DNA from: CAZQXD01 sp964597315
Lineage (GTDB): Bacteria > Pseudomonadota > Gammaproteobacteria > Competibacterales > Competibacteraceae
Assembly (NCBI GenBank): GCA_964597315.1
Contig: CAZQXD010000010.1
Location: 1-64,000, forward strand
Direction: 5' to 3'
DNA: 64,000 bases
Part shown: positions 50,452-59,045 of the stretch, in pieces
How positions within the stretch are numbered: the stretch's first letter is position 1
How the letters are laid out: the number at the start of each line of letters is the position of its first letter
Translations under genes and position numbers: made by a program
Notes under the pieces: model-generated
The model's database searches: none
Seen by the model: only the letters and a program-made list of their open reading frames with translations
What the model was told of the DNA's origin: nothing

Positions 50452-51279
50452 CTATGGGTTGTCGGTGGCTTCCTTGTCGTATTCGATCAGGGCGTAGGCG
50501 GAGTGGTTATGGATGGACTCGAAGTTCTCCGAGGCCACGCTGAAGGCCACGATGCGGTCGTCCTTGATGAGTTGGGCCGCCACGTCCCGGACCATGTCCT
50601 CCACGAACTTGGGGTTGTCGTAGGCCCGCTCGGTGACGTGTTTCTCGTCGGGTCGCTTGAGCAGTCCGTACAACTCGCAGGAGGCTTCTTTCTCCACCAG
50701 TTCGATGAGTTCCTCGATCCATACAAAACCCTGGGTGCGGACTTTGAGGGTAACGTGGGAACGCTGGTTATGGGCGCCATAGTCGGAAATCTGCTTGGAG
50801 CAGGGGCAGAGGCTAGTGACCGGCACCACCACCTGGATGAACATGGCTGGCTGGTCGCGGCTAATCTCCCCGATCAGGGTGACCTCGTAATCCATCAGGC
50901 TTTGCACCCCGGAGACGGGGGCCGATTTATTGACGAAGTAGGGGAAGGACATCTCGATGTGCCCGGCCTCGGCCTCCAGACGCCCGGTCATCTCCCGGAG
51001 CATGTCCTTGAAGGACTTGACGCTGATCTCCCGTTCGTGGCGATTGAGGATCTCCACGAAGCGGGACATGTGAGTGCCCTTGAAGTTGTGGGGCAGGTTC
51101 ACATACATATTGAAGCAGGCGATGGTGTGTTGCTCGCCGCTGCTGCGGTCCTTGACCCGCACCGGATGACGGATATCCTTGATACCTACCTTGTTAATGG
51201 GAATGCGGCGGGTATCGGCGCTGCTCTGCACGTCGGGAATGGTCACGACGGCGCCGGCGGCGGGGTCAAGCTGCTTCAT
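50452..51279 (-). CDS. folE2: GTP cyclohydrolase FolE2 (type IB)
   Basis: 275 residues, the zinc-independent GTP cyclohydrolase that starts tetrahydrofolate and queuosine synthesis from GTP. The metal-site segment SLCPCSKQISDYGAHNQRS gives Cys158, Cys160 and His170. GVQSLMDYEVTLIGE and the end YALIEYDKEA are typical. FolE2 is often used when zinc is scarce; the queuosine enzyme Tgt is encoded at 57870. A perfect 8-bp inverted repeat lies about 50 bases upstream of the start. Confidence 0.95.
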   Translation of the reverse strand: MKQLDPAAGAVVTIPDVQSSADTRRIPINKVGIKDIRHPVRVKDRSSGEQHTIACFNMYVNLPHNFKGTHMSRFVEILNRHEREISVKSFKDMLREMTGRLEAEAGHIEMSFPYFVNKSAPVSGVQSLMDYEVTLIGEISRDQPAMFIQVVVPVTSLCPCSKQISDYGAHNQRSHVTLKVRTQGFVWIEELIELVEKEASCELYGLLKRPDEKHVTERAYDNPKFVEDMVRDVAAQLIKDDRIVAFSVASENFESIHNHSAYALIEYDKEATDNP

Positions 51280-51331
51280 CGGGTTGGGTCCTCTGGCGCA
51301 CGGGCGCTGCGCAATGGGTGCGGATCGGGGA

Positions 51332-51360
51332 TAATATCCGAGTATTTGTCTAGGATATTA
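51332..51360. promoter_or_regulatory. 8-bp inverted repeat upstream of folE2
   Basis: TAATATCC (51332-51339) and GGATATTA (51353-51360) are perfect inverted copies with a 13-base spacer. The inner 25 bases match many positions of the IscR type 1 consensus (ATA...GACT...AGTC...TAT) on the left side but not the right. It may be an operator for folE2 or for parC (start 51625). The 51280-51624 gap holds no gene. Confidence 0.4.
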
Positions 51361-51624
51361 CTGTGGCTACACTATTTTGGCAACGCAGCCCCTGCCGGAA
51401 CGCCTCGCCGAACGGCTTAGGATACCTTCGGCGAACAAGGTTGCAAAGACCGGTGGCGCCTCGCCACCGCTCGGACTGTCGGTTAGCGTACGCAGCTGGC
51501 GGTGAACGCTATGGCGGTCATCAACCCGGAGGCTTCGGCCAGGCTCAGGGCTGGCTGCTTGGCATTGCATTCCTCGGTGGTTTTCCCTATCTATACCGGC
51601 ACCGCCATGCCACCAGGATTGCCC

Positions 51625-53871
51625 ATGACCGCGCCTACCCTTCCCGATGTGGAACGCATCCCCCTGAAAGCCTTCACCGAAAAAGCGTACCTGGACTATT
51701 CTATGTACGTGATCCTGGACCGGGCCTTGCCCCATTTGGGAGACGGCCTGAAGCCGGTACAGCGGCGCATTGTCTACGCCATGTCCGAACTGGGCCTATC
51801 GGCCGCCGCCAAATATAAGAAATCCGCCCGCACCGTGGGCGACGTACTGGGCAAATATCACCCCCATGGGGATTCCGCCTGCTACGAAGCCATGGTACTG
51901 ATGGCCCAGCCTTTTTCCTACCGCTATCCCCTGGTGGACGGGCAAGGCAACTGGGGGTCCATGGATGATCCCAAGTCCTTCGCCGCCATGCGCTACACCG
52001 AGTCCCGGCTCACCCTCTATGCCCAGACCCTGCTGGCGGAACTGGGCCAGGGCACCGTGGACTGGCAGGCCAATTTTGACGGCACCCTGGAAGAACCGGT
52101 GCTGCTGCCGGCCCGGTTGCCCAATCTGTTGCTCAACGGCACGACCGGCATCGCCGTGGGCATGGCCACCGACATCCCCCCCCATAATCTTCGAGAGACA
52201 GCCGCTGCCTGTATCCACCTGCTGGACAACCCGAGCGTGGGGATGGAGGTTCTGGGCGAGCTGGTGCCGGGGCCGGACTATCCTACCGGCGGAGAGGTGA
52301 TTACCCCCCGGGCCGAACTGCGGCGAATCTACGACACCGGCGGTGGCTCGGTGCGGGTGCGGGCGCGCTACGAAAAAGAGGAAGGGGAGATCATCATTAC
52401 CGAACTGCCCCATCAGGTCTCCGGGGCCAAGGTGCTGGAGCAGATCGCCGCCCAGATGCAGGCCAAAAAGCTGCCCATGGTGGAGGACTTGCGGGACGAG
52501 TCGGACCACGAAAACCCCATCCGCCTGATCATCACCCCCCGTTCCAACCGGGTGGACACGGGAATGCTCATGGACCACCTGTTCGCCACCACCGATCTGG
52601 AGCGCAACTACCGGGTCAATCTCAATGTCATCGGTCTGGACGGTCGGCCCCGGGTCAGAAACCTCAAGGAGATCCTCACCGAGTGGCTGGCGTTTCGCAC
52701 CGCCACCGTGCGCCGCCGCCTCCAATACCGCCTGGACAAGGTGGAGGCCAGGTTACATATCCTGGACGGGCTGCTGGTGGCCTACCTCAACCTGGACGAG
52801 GTCATCCGCATCATCCGCTTCGAGGACCAGCCCAAGGCCCAACTCATGGAGCGCTTTCAGCTCAGCGAGGTCCAGGCCGAGGCCATTCTGGACACCAAAT
52901 TGCGTCACCTGGCCCGGCTGGAGGAAATGAAAATCCGCGGCGAGCAGGACGAACTGAGCCGGGAGCGAGACCAATTGACCGCTTTGCTGGGTTCGGAACG
53001 TCGGCTCAAGACGCTGATCAAAAAAGAAATTCAGGCTGATGTCAAAAAATACGGGGACGATCGCCGGTCGCGGCTGGTGGAGCGGGCGCCGGCGGTAGCC
53101 CTGAGCGAGACGGCCCTGACCCCCAGCGAGCCGATTTGCGTGGCGCTCTCCCAAAAGGGCTGGGTGCGGGCCGCCAAGAAGGATATCGACCCCGCATCCC
53201 TGAACTACAAGGCCGGGGACGGGTTTCTAGCCATGGCCCAGGGCCGCAGCAATCAGGCGGCGGTGTTCCTGGACTCCACGGGCCGCGCTTACGCCCTGAC
53301 GGCGAACACTCTGGCCTCGGCCCGGGGTTACGGCGAACCCCTGACCGGCCGCCTCAATCCACCCCCAGGGGCCGGGTTCCGGGCGGTGTTGCTAGGCAAC
53401 CCCGAAGCACTGTACTTACTGGCATCCAGCGCCGGGTATGGATTTGTCTGTGCCCTCAGCGACCTGGCCGGCCGCAACCGGGCCGGTAAGTTGGTCTTGA
53501 CCCTGCCCGAGGGAGCCGAAGTCCTGGCCCCCGTCCCGGTGGCCGATGTCAACAGCGACCGGCTGGCGGTGGTGACCATCCAGGGTCGATTGCTGGTGTT
53601 TCCGCTTCGGGAACTGCCCATGCTGGCCAAGGGCAAGGGTAATAAAATCATCCATATCCCCGCCGATCAGGCGGCCCGCCGGGAGGACGGGGTAGTGGCC
53701 CTGGCCTGCGTACCCAAGGGCGCGGCCGTGACTTTGTACTGCGGCAAGCGCCACCTTACCCTCAAGCCCACGGACCTGGACGCCTACGCCGGGGAGCGGG
53801 GCAAACGGGGCCGGGAACTGCCCCGGGGGCTGCAACGGGTGGAGCGGTTGGCGGTGGGAGGCAAAGCCTAA
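51625..53871 (+). CDS. parC: DNA topoisomerase IV subunit A
   Basis: ParC, 748 residues from the ATG at 51625 (MTAPTLPDVERIPLKAF), with AGGA upstream; the frame is open to 51502. With ParE it unlinks daughter chromosomes. The DNA-cleaving tyrosine is Tyr124 (AMRYTESRLT). The quinolone-determining segment GKYHPHGDSACYEAM keeps Ser84 and Glu88, equivalent to the unmodified E. coli Ser80 and Glu84. The C-terminal beta-pinwheel spans about 490-740. parE is not in the window. Confidence 0.97.
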   Translation: MTAPTLPDVERIPLKAFTEKAYLDYSMYVILDRALPHLGDGLKPVQRRIVYAMSELGLSAAAKYKKSARTVGDVLGKYHPHGDSACYEAMVLMAQPFSYRYPLVDGQGNWGSMDDPKSFAAMRYTESRLTLYAQTLLAELGQGTVDWQANFDGTLEEPVLLPARLPNLLLNGTTGIAVGMATDIPPHNLRETAAACIHLLDNPSVGMEVLGELVPGPDYPTGGEVITPRAELRRIYDTGGGSVRVRARYEKEEGEIIITELPHQVSGAKVLEQIAAQMQAKKLPMVEDLRDESDHENPIRLIITPRSNRVDTGMLMDHLFATTDLERNYRVNLNVIGLDGRPRVRNLKEILTEWLAFRTATVRRRLQYRLDKVEARLHILDGLLVAYLNLDEVIRIIRFEDQPKAQLMERFQLSEVQAEAILDTKLRHLARLEEMKIRGEQDELSRERDQLTALLGSERRLKTLIKKEIQADVKKYGDDRRSRLVERAPAVALSETALTPSEPICVALSQKGWVRAAKKDIDPASLNYKAGDGFLAMAQGRSNQAAVFLDSTGRAYALTANTLASARGYGEPLTGRLNPPPGAGFRAVLLGNPEALYLLASSAGYGFVCALSDLAGRNRAGKLVLTLPEGAEVLAPVPVADVNSDRLAVVTIQGRLLVFPLRELPMLAKGKGNKIIHIPADQAARREDGVVALACVPKGAAVTLYCGKRHLTLKPTDLDAYAGERGKRGRELPRGLQRVERLAVGGKA

Positions 53872-53877
53872 CCGCAT

Positions 53878-53935
53878 CCGAAAGACCGCCGGCGACGCAT
53901 ACAAGGCAAAGATCGCCAGTCGGCGGTCCATTCGG
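53878..53935 (+). terminator. Large hairpin after parC
   Basis: GACCGCCG (53884-53891) pairs with CGGCGGTC (53921-53928), extended by an outer CCGAA/TTCGG arm and an inner GGCGA/TCGCC arm. It lies directly after the parC stop. No T tract follows, so it is a candidate structure rather than a proven terminator. Confidence 0.4.
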
Positions 53936-53960
53936 AAAAGAATCGACTATGCTGTATAAA
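53931..53960 (+). promoter_or_regulatory. Possible promoter of the ECF sigma operon
   Basis: TTCGGA (53931-53936) and TATAAA (53955-53960) with 18-base spacing, upstream of the sigma-factor gene. The -10 element is good, the -35 weak. It partly overlaps the parC hairpin. Confidence 0.3.
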
Positions 53961-54030
53961 AACCAATCCAAATTCACGTCGTTCACCCATGGCAGGGCGT
54001 ACCGAAAACTCTGGGAGGCCAGCCGTTTCG

Positions 54031-54579
54031 ATGCCCGACGCAGACCATCTCCAAGCCTTGCTGGCCCGTTGCGCCCGTCAAGACCGCGCCGCCTTCGAGG
54101 AGCTCTACCGGCTGACTTCCCCGAAGCTGTTCTCCCTGTGCAGCTATCTGTTGCGCCGCCAGAGTCTGGCGGAAGACGCCTTGCAGGAAGCCTTTATGCA
54201 GATTTGGCGTGATGCCGGCCGCTTCGACCCCGCCCGCTCCCAGCCCATGACCTGGATGGGGGTGATCGTCCGCCACCGCGCCCTGGACCTGCTACGCCGC
54301 CAGCGCCCCGCCACCTCCCTGGACGATCAGCCCTGGCTGGCCGAGGGGGAGGACGATCAGCCCGGTCCCCTGGAGGGTTTGCTGGACTGGGCCAACGCCC
54401 AGGAGCTGAAGCGTTGCCTGGATGAGCTTACGGAGCAGCACCGGGAGAGCGTGATCCTGGCCTTTCTGCGGGGGCTGACCCACCAGCAGCTCAGCGAGCA
54501 CCTGGCCACGCCCCTGGGCACGGTGAAAAGTTGGGTGCGCCGGGGTCTGGGACAATTGCAGAGGTGCCTGGAAACATGA
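54031..54579 (+). CDS. ECF RNA polymerase sigma factor (SigK-like)
   Basis: 182 residues from the ATG at 54031; an ATG at 53989 would add 14 residues. Region 2 (DRAAFEELYRLTSPKLFSLC ... DALQEAFMQIWRDAGRFD) and region 4 (LTEQHRESVILAFLRGLTHQQLSEHLATPLGTVKSWVRRGL) are clear. The linker is short, as in extracytoplasmic-function sigma factors. It overlaps the anti-sigma gene by four bases (ATGA), so the pair is translated together. The target genes and signal are unknown. Confidence 0.9.
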   Translation: MPDADHLQALLARCARQDRAAFEELYRLTSPKLFSLCSYLLRRQSLAEDALQEAFMQIWRDAGRFDPARSQPMTWMGVIVRHRALDLLRRQRPATSLDDQPWLAEGEDDQPGPLEGLLDWANAQELKRCLDELTEQHRESVILAFLRGLTHQQLSEHLATPLGTVKSWVRRGLGQLQRCLET

Positions 54580-55307
54580 ATATCCGGGACCCCCAACTGC
54601 GCTCAGCCCTGGCCGCCGAATACGCCCTGGGCACTCTCCACGGCCCGGCCCGACGCCGCTTCGAGGATCTGATGGTCTTCGATCCCGCCCTGCGCCGGGA
54701 GGTGGACCGCTGGCAGGGCAAGCTCTATACTGTGGTGGACGCCTTGCCGGAGCGCCAGCCCCCGCCCCAGATTTGGCAGGCCCTGGAGCGGGCCACGGCG
54801 CCACCGTCGGCCGCCGAGCCGGAACGGCCCCGGCTGGGGCTGTGGGACAGCCTGGTATTCTGGCGCTCCATAACGGCCATGGTCTGTCTGGTGGTGCTAA
54901 GCGTGGTCATCCACCAATGGCAGGCTCCCGTGGCCCCGCTGCCGCCGGTGGCCGAATACGTATCGGTGATCAGCGGCGAGGACCAGACCCCCGCCTGGCT
55001 GGTGCAACTGGACCGGGACGCCAAACGGGTGCGGGTGCTGGCCCTGAACGATCAGCAACTGGCCGCCGACCGCAGCTTCGAACTGTGGCTGCTACCCGGC
55101 GAGGGCCAGGCCCCCAAGTCCATGGGCCTGCTGCCGTCCAGCGGCGGCGCCAGCCTGGACCTGTCGGTGGAACTGGAACCCCTGCTAGCCGACGCCGCCG
55201 GCCTGGCGGTGAGCCTGGAGCCGAAGGGCGGTTCCACCACCGGCCAGCCTACCGGGCCGGTGTTGTATCAGGGGGGCTTGGTGACGGCGCCGGGGTTGGG
55301 GTCTTGA
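54576..55307 (+). CDS. Anti-sigma factor, RskA-like
   Basis: 243 residues from the ATG at 54576, overlapping the sigma stop. The N-terminal part (about 1-75, RSALAAEYALGTLHGPARRRFEDLM) is the helical sigma-binding domain; it lacks the zinc-binding HxxxCxxC of ZAS anti-sigmas. One transmembrane helix follows (about 97-117, ITAMVCLVVLSVV). The periplasmic rest (WLVQLDRDAKRVRV ... FELWLLPGEG ... AGLAVSLEPKGGS) matches the C-terminal domain of anti-sigma-K RskA. It should hold the sigma factor at the membrane until a signal arrives. Confidence 0.9.
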   Translation: MNIRDPQLRSALAAEYALGTLHGPARRRFEDLMVFDPALRREVDRWQGKLYTVVDALPERQPPPQIWQALERATAPPSAAEPERPRLGLWDSLVFWRSITAMVCLVVLSVVIHQWQAPVAPLPPVAEYVSVISGEDQTPAWLVQLDRDAKRVRVLALNDQQLAADRSFELWLLPGEGQAPKSMGLLPSSGGASLDLSVELEPLLADAAGLAVSLEPKGGSTTGQPTGPVLYQGGLVTAPGLGS

Positions 55308-55322
55308 AGTCGTAAACTGGAA

Positions 55323-55352
55323 AGCGGATCGCTGTGCTCGATCCGCTCTTTT
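55323..55352 (+). terminator. Intrinsic terminator after the sigma/anti-sigma operon
   Basis: AGCGGATCG (55323-55331) pairs perfectly with CGATCCGCT (55339-55347) around a 7-base loop and is followed by TCTTTT (55347-55352). It lies 16 bases after the anti-sigma stop. It is the clearest rho-independent terminator in this half of the window. Confidence 0.8.
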
Positions 55353-55394
55353 ATCTTGGCCTACGAGATCTGCAAAGCTCTGTATCTAAAAAGG

Positions 55395-55718
55395 TTAATA
55401 AGTAGCAGGGTTGAGCCTTCTAGACGCGTCTTCAGCCTCTGCTTTCAATAGTTCGCCTTTGCGTACCATTTCACGTCCCTCATCTTGATGATCTTGCCCT
55501 TCATCAATTAAATCGCGGCCTTCGCTGACTTCATCCTTTCCCTGTTCGATAAGGGCTTGGCCTTTTTTTACCATGGCATTACCCTCTTCCCACTTCTCGG
55601 CGGTCTGGGTGTATTGGGAGCCTTGAGCTTTTAACTTCGTGGCAAAAGTTTCTTCGTTCGAAGCGCATCCAGAAATCAGCAATACAGCAGCCATGCAAAG
55701 TAAAATTTTATTGAACAT
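55395..55718 (-). CDS. Lipoprotein with seven-residue glycine repeats
   Basis: 107 residues with a lipoprotein signal (lipobox LISGC, Cys18). From about residue 40 to 94 there is a strict heptad pattern: glycines at 46, 53, 60, 67, 74, 81 and 88, each preceded by a charged residue and followed by a charged or polar residue plus two hydrophobic ones (EGNAMVK, KGQALIE, QGKDEVS, EGRDLID). This should form a charged amphipathic helix or coil on the periplasmic side. The DNA is more AT-rich than the neighbours, suggesting transfer or low expression. No family recognised. Confidence 0.75.
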   Translation of the reverse strand: MFNKILLCMAAVLLISGCASNEETFATKLKAQGSQYTQTAEKWEEGNAMVKKGQALIEQGKDEVSEGRDLIDEGQDHQDEGREMVRKGELLKAEAEDASRRLNPATY

Positions 55719-55939
55719 GTTTGTCGTCCTCAGGTGGAGGCTGATTTTATTGTAAGGAAAAAGAATTGAGCAAGCCCGTAGATGTGGAGGGGCTATCTAC
55801 GCCTCGGACTCGGAGTCTCAGGGTGGGTACAACTTCTCCGCGTCCCGCGTGGTGATAGCTAATCGCTATGAGGAGCAAGATATAAGGGCGGGTTAGCGCG
55901 TTGCCCGTAATCTGCCTTCCAGGGCCTGCCCGGATAGCC
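55719..55939. other. Intergenic region, lower GC
   Basis: 221 bases between the lipoprotein gene and the end of the repeat protein gene, both leftward. No credible ORF and no clear terminator; it should contain the lipoprotein promoter. Confidence 0.35.
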
Positions 55940-57568
55940 TTAGTTACCAGTCCGGGAGACCTCCCAAGTGCCACGACAGCCCCATACGTCTTGCCAGTTT
56001 CCGCTGGCGCTGTTGCCGGAAAACCGGCCGCTGAACGAAACGAAGTCCTCGCCGTCGAAGGCGAAACCGCCGTTGACCGCGCCCGTGGTAGTGATGGACG
56101 CCCCTACCGTGTATCGCTCCCCGGTGGTGGCGTTGGCGGTTCCCGATAGGATGTTGTCCTCGACTTCGAAGCGCAGCGAGGCGCTGCCGCAGATGTCGCC
56201 GTAAGCATCGGTGGGGGTCGAGGAGATGGCGGTTCCGGTCCAGACGCCATCAAAAACCGGCTCGGGCGGCGTGGTCGAGAGGCGGGTTAGACTGGCCGTG
56301 GAGGTGCCCGTGCAGGTGAAAGCCAAGCCCTGAAATCTGCCGCTGGCCTGACCCGAACCGGACAGGGCGATGTGGTCGCCTGTCACCGTCCCCTCCAGGG
56401 TGGCGATGTTTTTGGTGAAGTTGGCCCCGGAGACCAGGGGGAAGACAAACGGTCCCGAGAGTTGGACATGATCGCCGGTCACGATGCCGTTGCGGTCCAT
56501 GTCGAAGGGGGCGCGGTAGCTGATGTTGCAGCCCTCCTGGCGCAGGGTGATCTGATTCGAGCCGGAAATGGAATCGCCGAGCGTCTCGCCGTCGATCACG
56601 CAGGAGGCGGCGATCTGTTCCGTGGCGTTCCAAAGACCCGCCACATCCACGCAGGGTAGAGTCACGATGTCGCAAGCCAGGCTTTGATGGGCGGTTAGGC
56701 GTTGCAAGGCCAGACTGCCGGAGCCGAAGCCGACGTTATAGGCGACGTTGCCCCCGCCGCACCCTTCGAAAGTAAACACCAGGGTACCCCAGTCCTCCCG
56801 AATCACGGTGTCGGGATCGAAGCCCGGCCCGAACACCCCGCCCCGGGTGATAAACACCGGCACGGTAGCGGTATTACCTTCGATGTCCCCCGAGCCTACC
56901 ATCCAGGCTTGGTTGCCGACGTCGTCATAGGCGAACCAGTAGACGTTCAGCTGATCGCCCGGCATGGCCTCCAGCACCAGGCCATGACCGGATTGGGCGA
57001 CGTTGTACCAGGAACCGCCGATGCCTTTCAGGCTGCCGGTCGGGCTGGCCGTAGCGTTGCCGTCGCAGGCAAGACCCTCATGGGTGCTCAGGCGCTGGAG
57101 GGGGAGGGTGCCCGAGCCGAAGCCGACGTTGTAGGTGACGGAGCCGGAGTGGCAGGAGTCGAAGGTGAAGAGCAGACTGCCCCAGCCCTGGCGCACCACG
57201 GCGTTGGGGTCGAAGTCGGGACTGAAGACCCCGCCTCGGGTGATGTCCACCGGCACGGTAGCGGTATTACCCTCGATGTCCCCCGAGCCTACCATCCAGG
57301 CTTGATTGCCGACGCCATCGTAGGTGAACCAGTAGGCGTTCAGCCGGTTGCCGTCCTGGACCTCCAGCACGAATCCATGGCCGGATTGGGTAGGGTCATA
57401 CCAGGAACCACTGATGGCGGGGCTGATGGTGAATGCCGTATCGGCGGTTTCTGGCAGAGTATTGGTGGTATCGGATACCCCTTGAGCTGCCTGGACGATC
57501 CCATTGGCCAGCACTAAGACTAGACCCATCACCCAAGACCGGCGCAGAGTATTGAATATCGCTTTCAC
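55940..57568 (-). CDS. Large secreted protein with two 131-residue repeats
   Basis: 542 residues from GTG at 57568 with GGAGG upstream; signal peptide 1-28. Two repeats cover about 52-168 and 183-299, each with GSWYDPTQSGHGFVLE-type start, AYWFTYDGVGNQAWMVGSGDIEGNTATVPV, TRGGVF and a pair of cysteines (SCH/EGC and ACD). The rest (about 305-542) is two beta-rich segments beginning GLWNATE and GVWTGTA with further cysteines. It has the look of an extracellular or cell-surface beta-rich protein; the GSWYDPTQSGHG repeat occurs in many uncharacterised gammaproteobacterial secreted proteins. Function unknown. Confidence 0.8.
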   Translation of the reverse strand: MKAIFNTLRRSWVMGLVLVLANGIVQAAQGVSDTTNTLPETADTAFTISPAISGSWYDPTQSGHGFVLEVQDGNRLNAYWFTYDGVGNQAWMVGSGDIEGNTATVPVDITRGGVFSPDFDPNAVVRQGWGSLLFTFDSCHSGSVTYNVGFGSGTLPLQRLSTHEGLACDGNATASPTGSLKGIGGSWYNVAQSGHGLVLEAMPGDQLNVYWFAYDDVGNQAWMVGSGDIEGNTATVPVFITRGGVFGPGFDPDTVIREDWGTLVFTFEGCGGGNVAYNVGFGSGSLALQRLTAHQSLACDIVTLPCVDVAGLWNATEQIAASCVIDGETLGDSISGSNQITLRQEGCNISYRAPFDMDRNGIVTGDHVQLSGPFVFPLVSGANFTKNIATLEGTVTGDHIALSGSGQASGRFQGLAFTCTGTSTASLTRLSTTPPEPVFDGVWTGTAISSTPTDAYGDICGSASLRFEVEDNILSGTANATTGERYTVGASITTTGAVNGGFAFDGEDFVSFSGRFSGNSASGNWQDVWGCRGTWEVSRTGN

Positions 57569-57869
57569 TTGGCGCCTCCAATGGGCGAGGCTGACAAGGC
57601 AGCATATTTTTTCAGTATAGTTCTAATATTTTGAATATGAAGAACAGAAAATATGTGGCATTAATTCCGAATTTCGCTTAGGGCGCACTTCCGGCCATGG
57701 GGCTTGACATATTTATGGGCGCTCCCTACCTTGCCGCCCATGGGAGCCACCGTGGCGTCGTTCTGTTAGAGCGCGTGGAGAAGCGGACCCGCCGGTCGCC
57801 CGTCCCGGGTCGGTGGTCATCTGATTCCGGGCGACACCCTTTGAATTCACAATAAAGCAGTAGCCCTCC
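57569..57869. other. Divergent intergenic region upstream of tgt
   Basis: 301 bases. The left half (about 57600-57665) is AT-rich; the right half carries TTGACA (57704-57709) with TACCTT 17 bases on (57727-57732), a possible promoter for the tgt-yajC-secDF unit, whose leader would be about 130 bases. No gene seen. Confidence 0.45.
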
Positions 57870-59000
57870 ATGGACTTCCAGTTACTCCATACCGACGGTC
57901 CCGCCCGTCGCGGCCGACTCGGCTTCCCCCGGGGCACGGTCGAAACTCCTGTCTTCATGCCGGTGGGCACGTACGGCACCGTCAAGGCCGTGGCCCCCGC
58001 CGAACTCCGGGAGCTAGGGGCCGAGATCGTGCTGGGCAACACCTTTCATCTGTTGCTGCGACCGGGCACCGAGATCATCGGCCTACACGGGGATCTGCAC
58101 GGCTTCATGCAGTGGGACGGGCCGATCCTCACCGATTCCGGGGGCTTTCAGGTGTTCAGCCTGGCGGGGCTGCGCAAGATCACCGAGGCCGGGGTGCGTT
58201 TTCAGTCTCCGGTGGACGGCGCCACGGTGTTTCTGGGGCCGGAGGAGTCCATGGCGGTGCAGCGGGCCTTAGGCTCGGATATCGTGATGATTTTCGACGA
58301 GTGTACCCCCTACCCAGCCACCGAGGAGCAGGCCAGGGTCTCCATGGAACTGTCCCTACGTTGGGCCAAGCGCAGCAAAGAGGCCCATGGGGACAATCCG
58401 GCGGCCCTGTTTGGCATCGTCCAAGGGGGTATGTATCCCCACCTACGGGAGATTTCGGCAGCGGGGCTTAGGGATATCGGCTTCGACGGCTATGCCATCG
58501 GCGGGCTGGCGGTGGGAGAGCCTATGAACGAGCGGCTGGCCATGTTGGAGACGACGGCGCCCTTGCTGCCCGCTGCCGCCCCCCGCTATCTGATGGGGGT
58601 GGGCAAGCCCGAGGATTTGGTGGAATCGGTGCGCCGGGGCGTGGATATGTTTGACTGCGTGATGCCCACCCGCAACGCCCGCAACGGTCATTTGTTCACC
58701 CGCCACGGCGATATCCGCATCCGCAACAGCCGCTACCGGCGCGACCCCCGGCCTCTGGACGAGGACTGCGGCTGCTATACCTGCCGTCATGGCTACAGCC
58801 GCGCCTATCTCCATCATTTGGACAAATGCAGCGAGATTCTAGGGCTGCGCCTGAACAGCCTGCATAACCTTTTTTACTACCAGCAGCTCATGGCCGGGCT
58901 GCGGGACGCTATCGCTGCGGGGCGCCTGGACGCCTTTATCGGGGACTTCTATGAAAGGCGCGGCCAAACGGCCATGGCTGTGTATAATACCGGCCCTTGA
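57870..59000 (+). CDS. tgt: Queuine/preQ1 tRNA-guanine transglycosylase
   Basis: Tgt, 376 residues, swaps guanine-34 of GUN tRNAs for preQ1 in queuosine synthesis. The catalytic nucleophile region DCVMPTRNARNGHLF and the general base Asp89 (LTDSGGFQVFS) are present. The zinc site is Cys300, Cys302, Cys305 (DCGCYTCRHG) and the later His in LRLNSLHNLFYY. It leads the tgt-yajC-secD-secF cluster, a conserved gammaproteobacterial arrangement. Confidence 0.97.
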   Translation: MDFQLLHTDGPARRGRLGFPRGTVETPVFMPVGTYGTVKAVAPAELRELGAEIVLGNTFHLLLRPGTEIIGLHGDLHGFMQWDGPILTDSGGFQVFSLAGLRKITEAGVRFQSPVDGATVFLGPEESMAVQRALGSDIVMIFDECTPYPATEEQARVSMELSLRWAKRSKEAHGDNPAALFGIVQGGMYPHLREISAAGLRDIGFDGYAIGGLAVGEPMNERLAMLETTAPLLPAAAPRYLMGVGKPEDLVESVRRGVDMFDCVMPTRNARNGHLFTRHGDIRIRNSRYRRDPRPLDEDCGCYTCRHGYSRAYLHHLDKCSEILGLRLNSLHNLFYYQQLMAGLRDAIAAGRLDAFIGDFYERRGQTAMAVYNTGP

Positions 59001-59045
59001 CAGGGCAGCCCTCCCTAATAAATAAACACCAGTTATGAGGTAATC

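Noticed and set aside
49924..51420. 498-codon plus-strand frame across the EamA gene and opposite folE2
   Set aside because: It runs in another frame through the transporter and antisense to folE2; both real genes have clear family motifs.
55747..55974. 75-codon minus-strand frame between the lipoprotein and repeat-protein genes
   Set aside because: Overlaps the end of the repeat-protein gene, no ribosome binding site and no recognisable feature.
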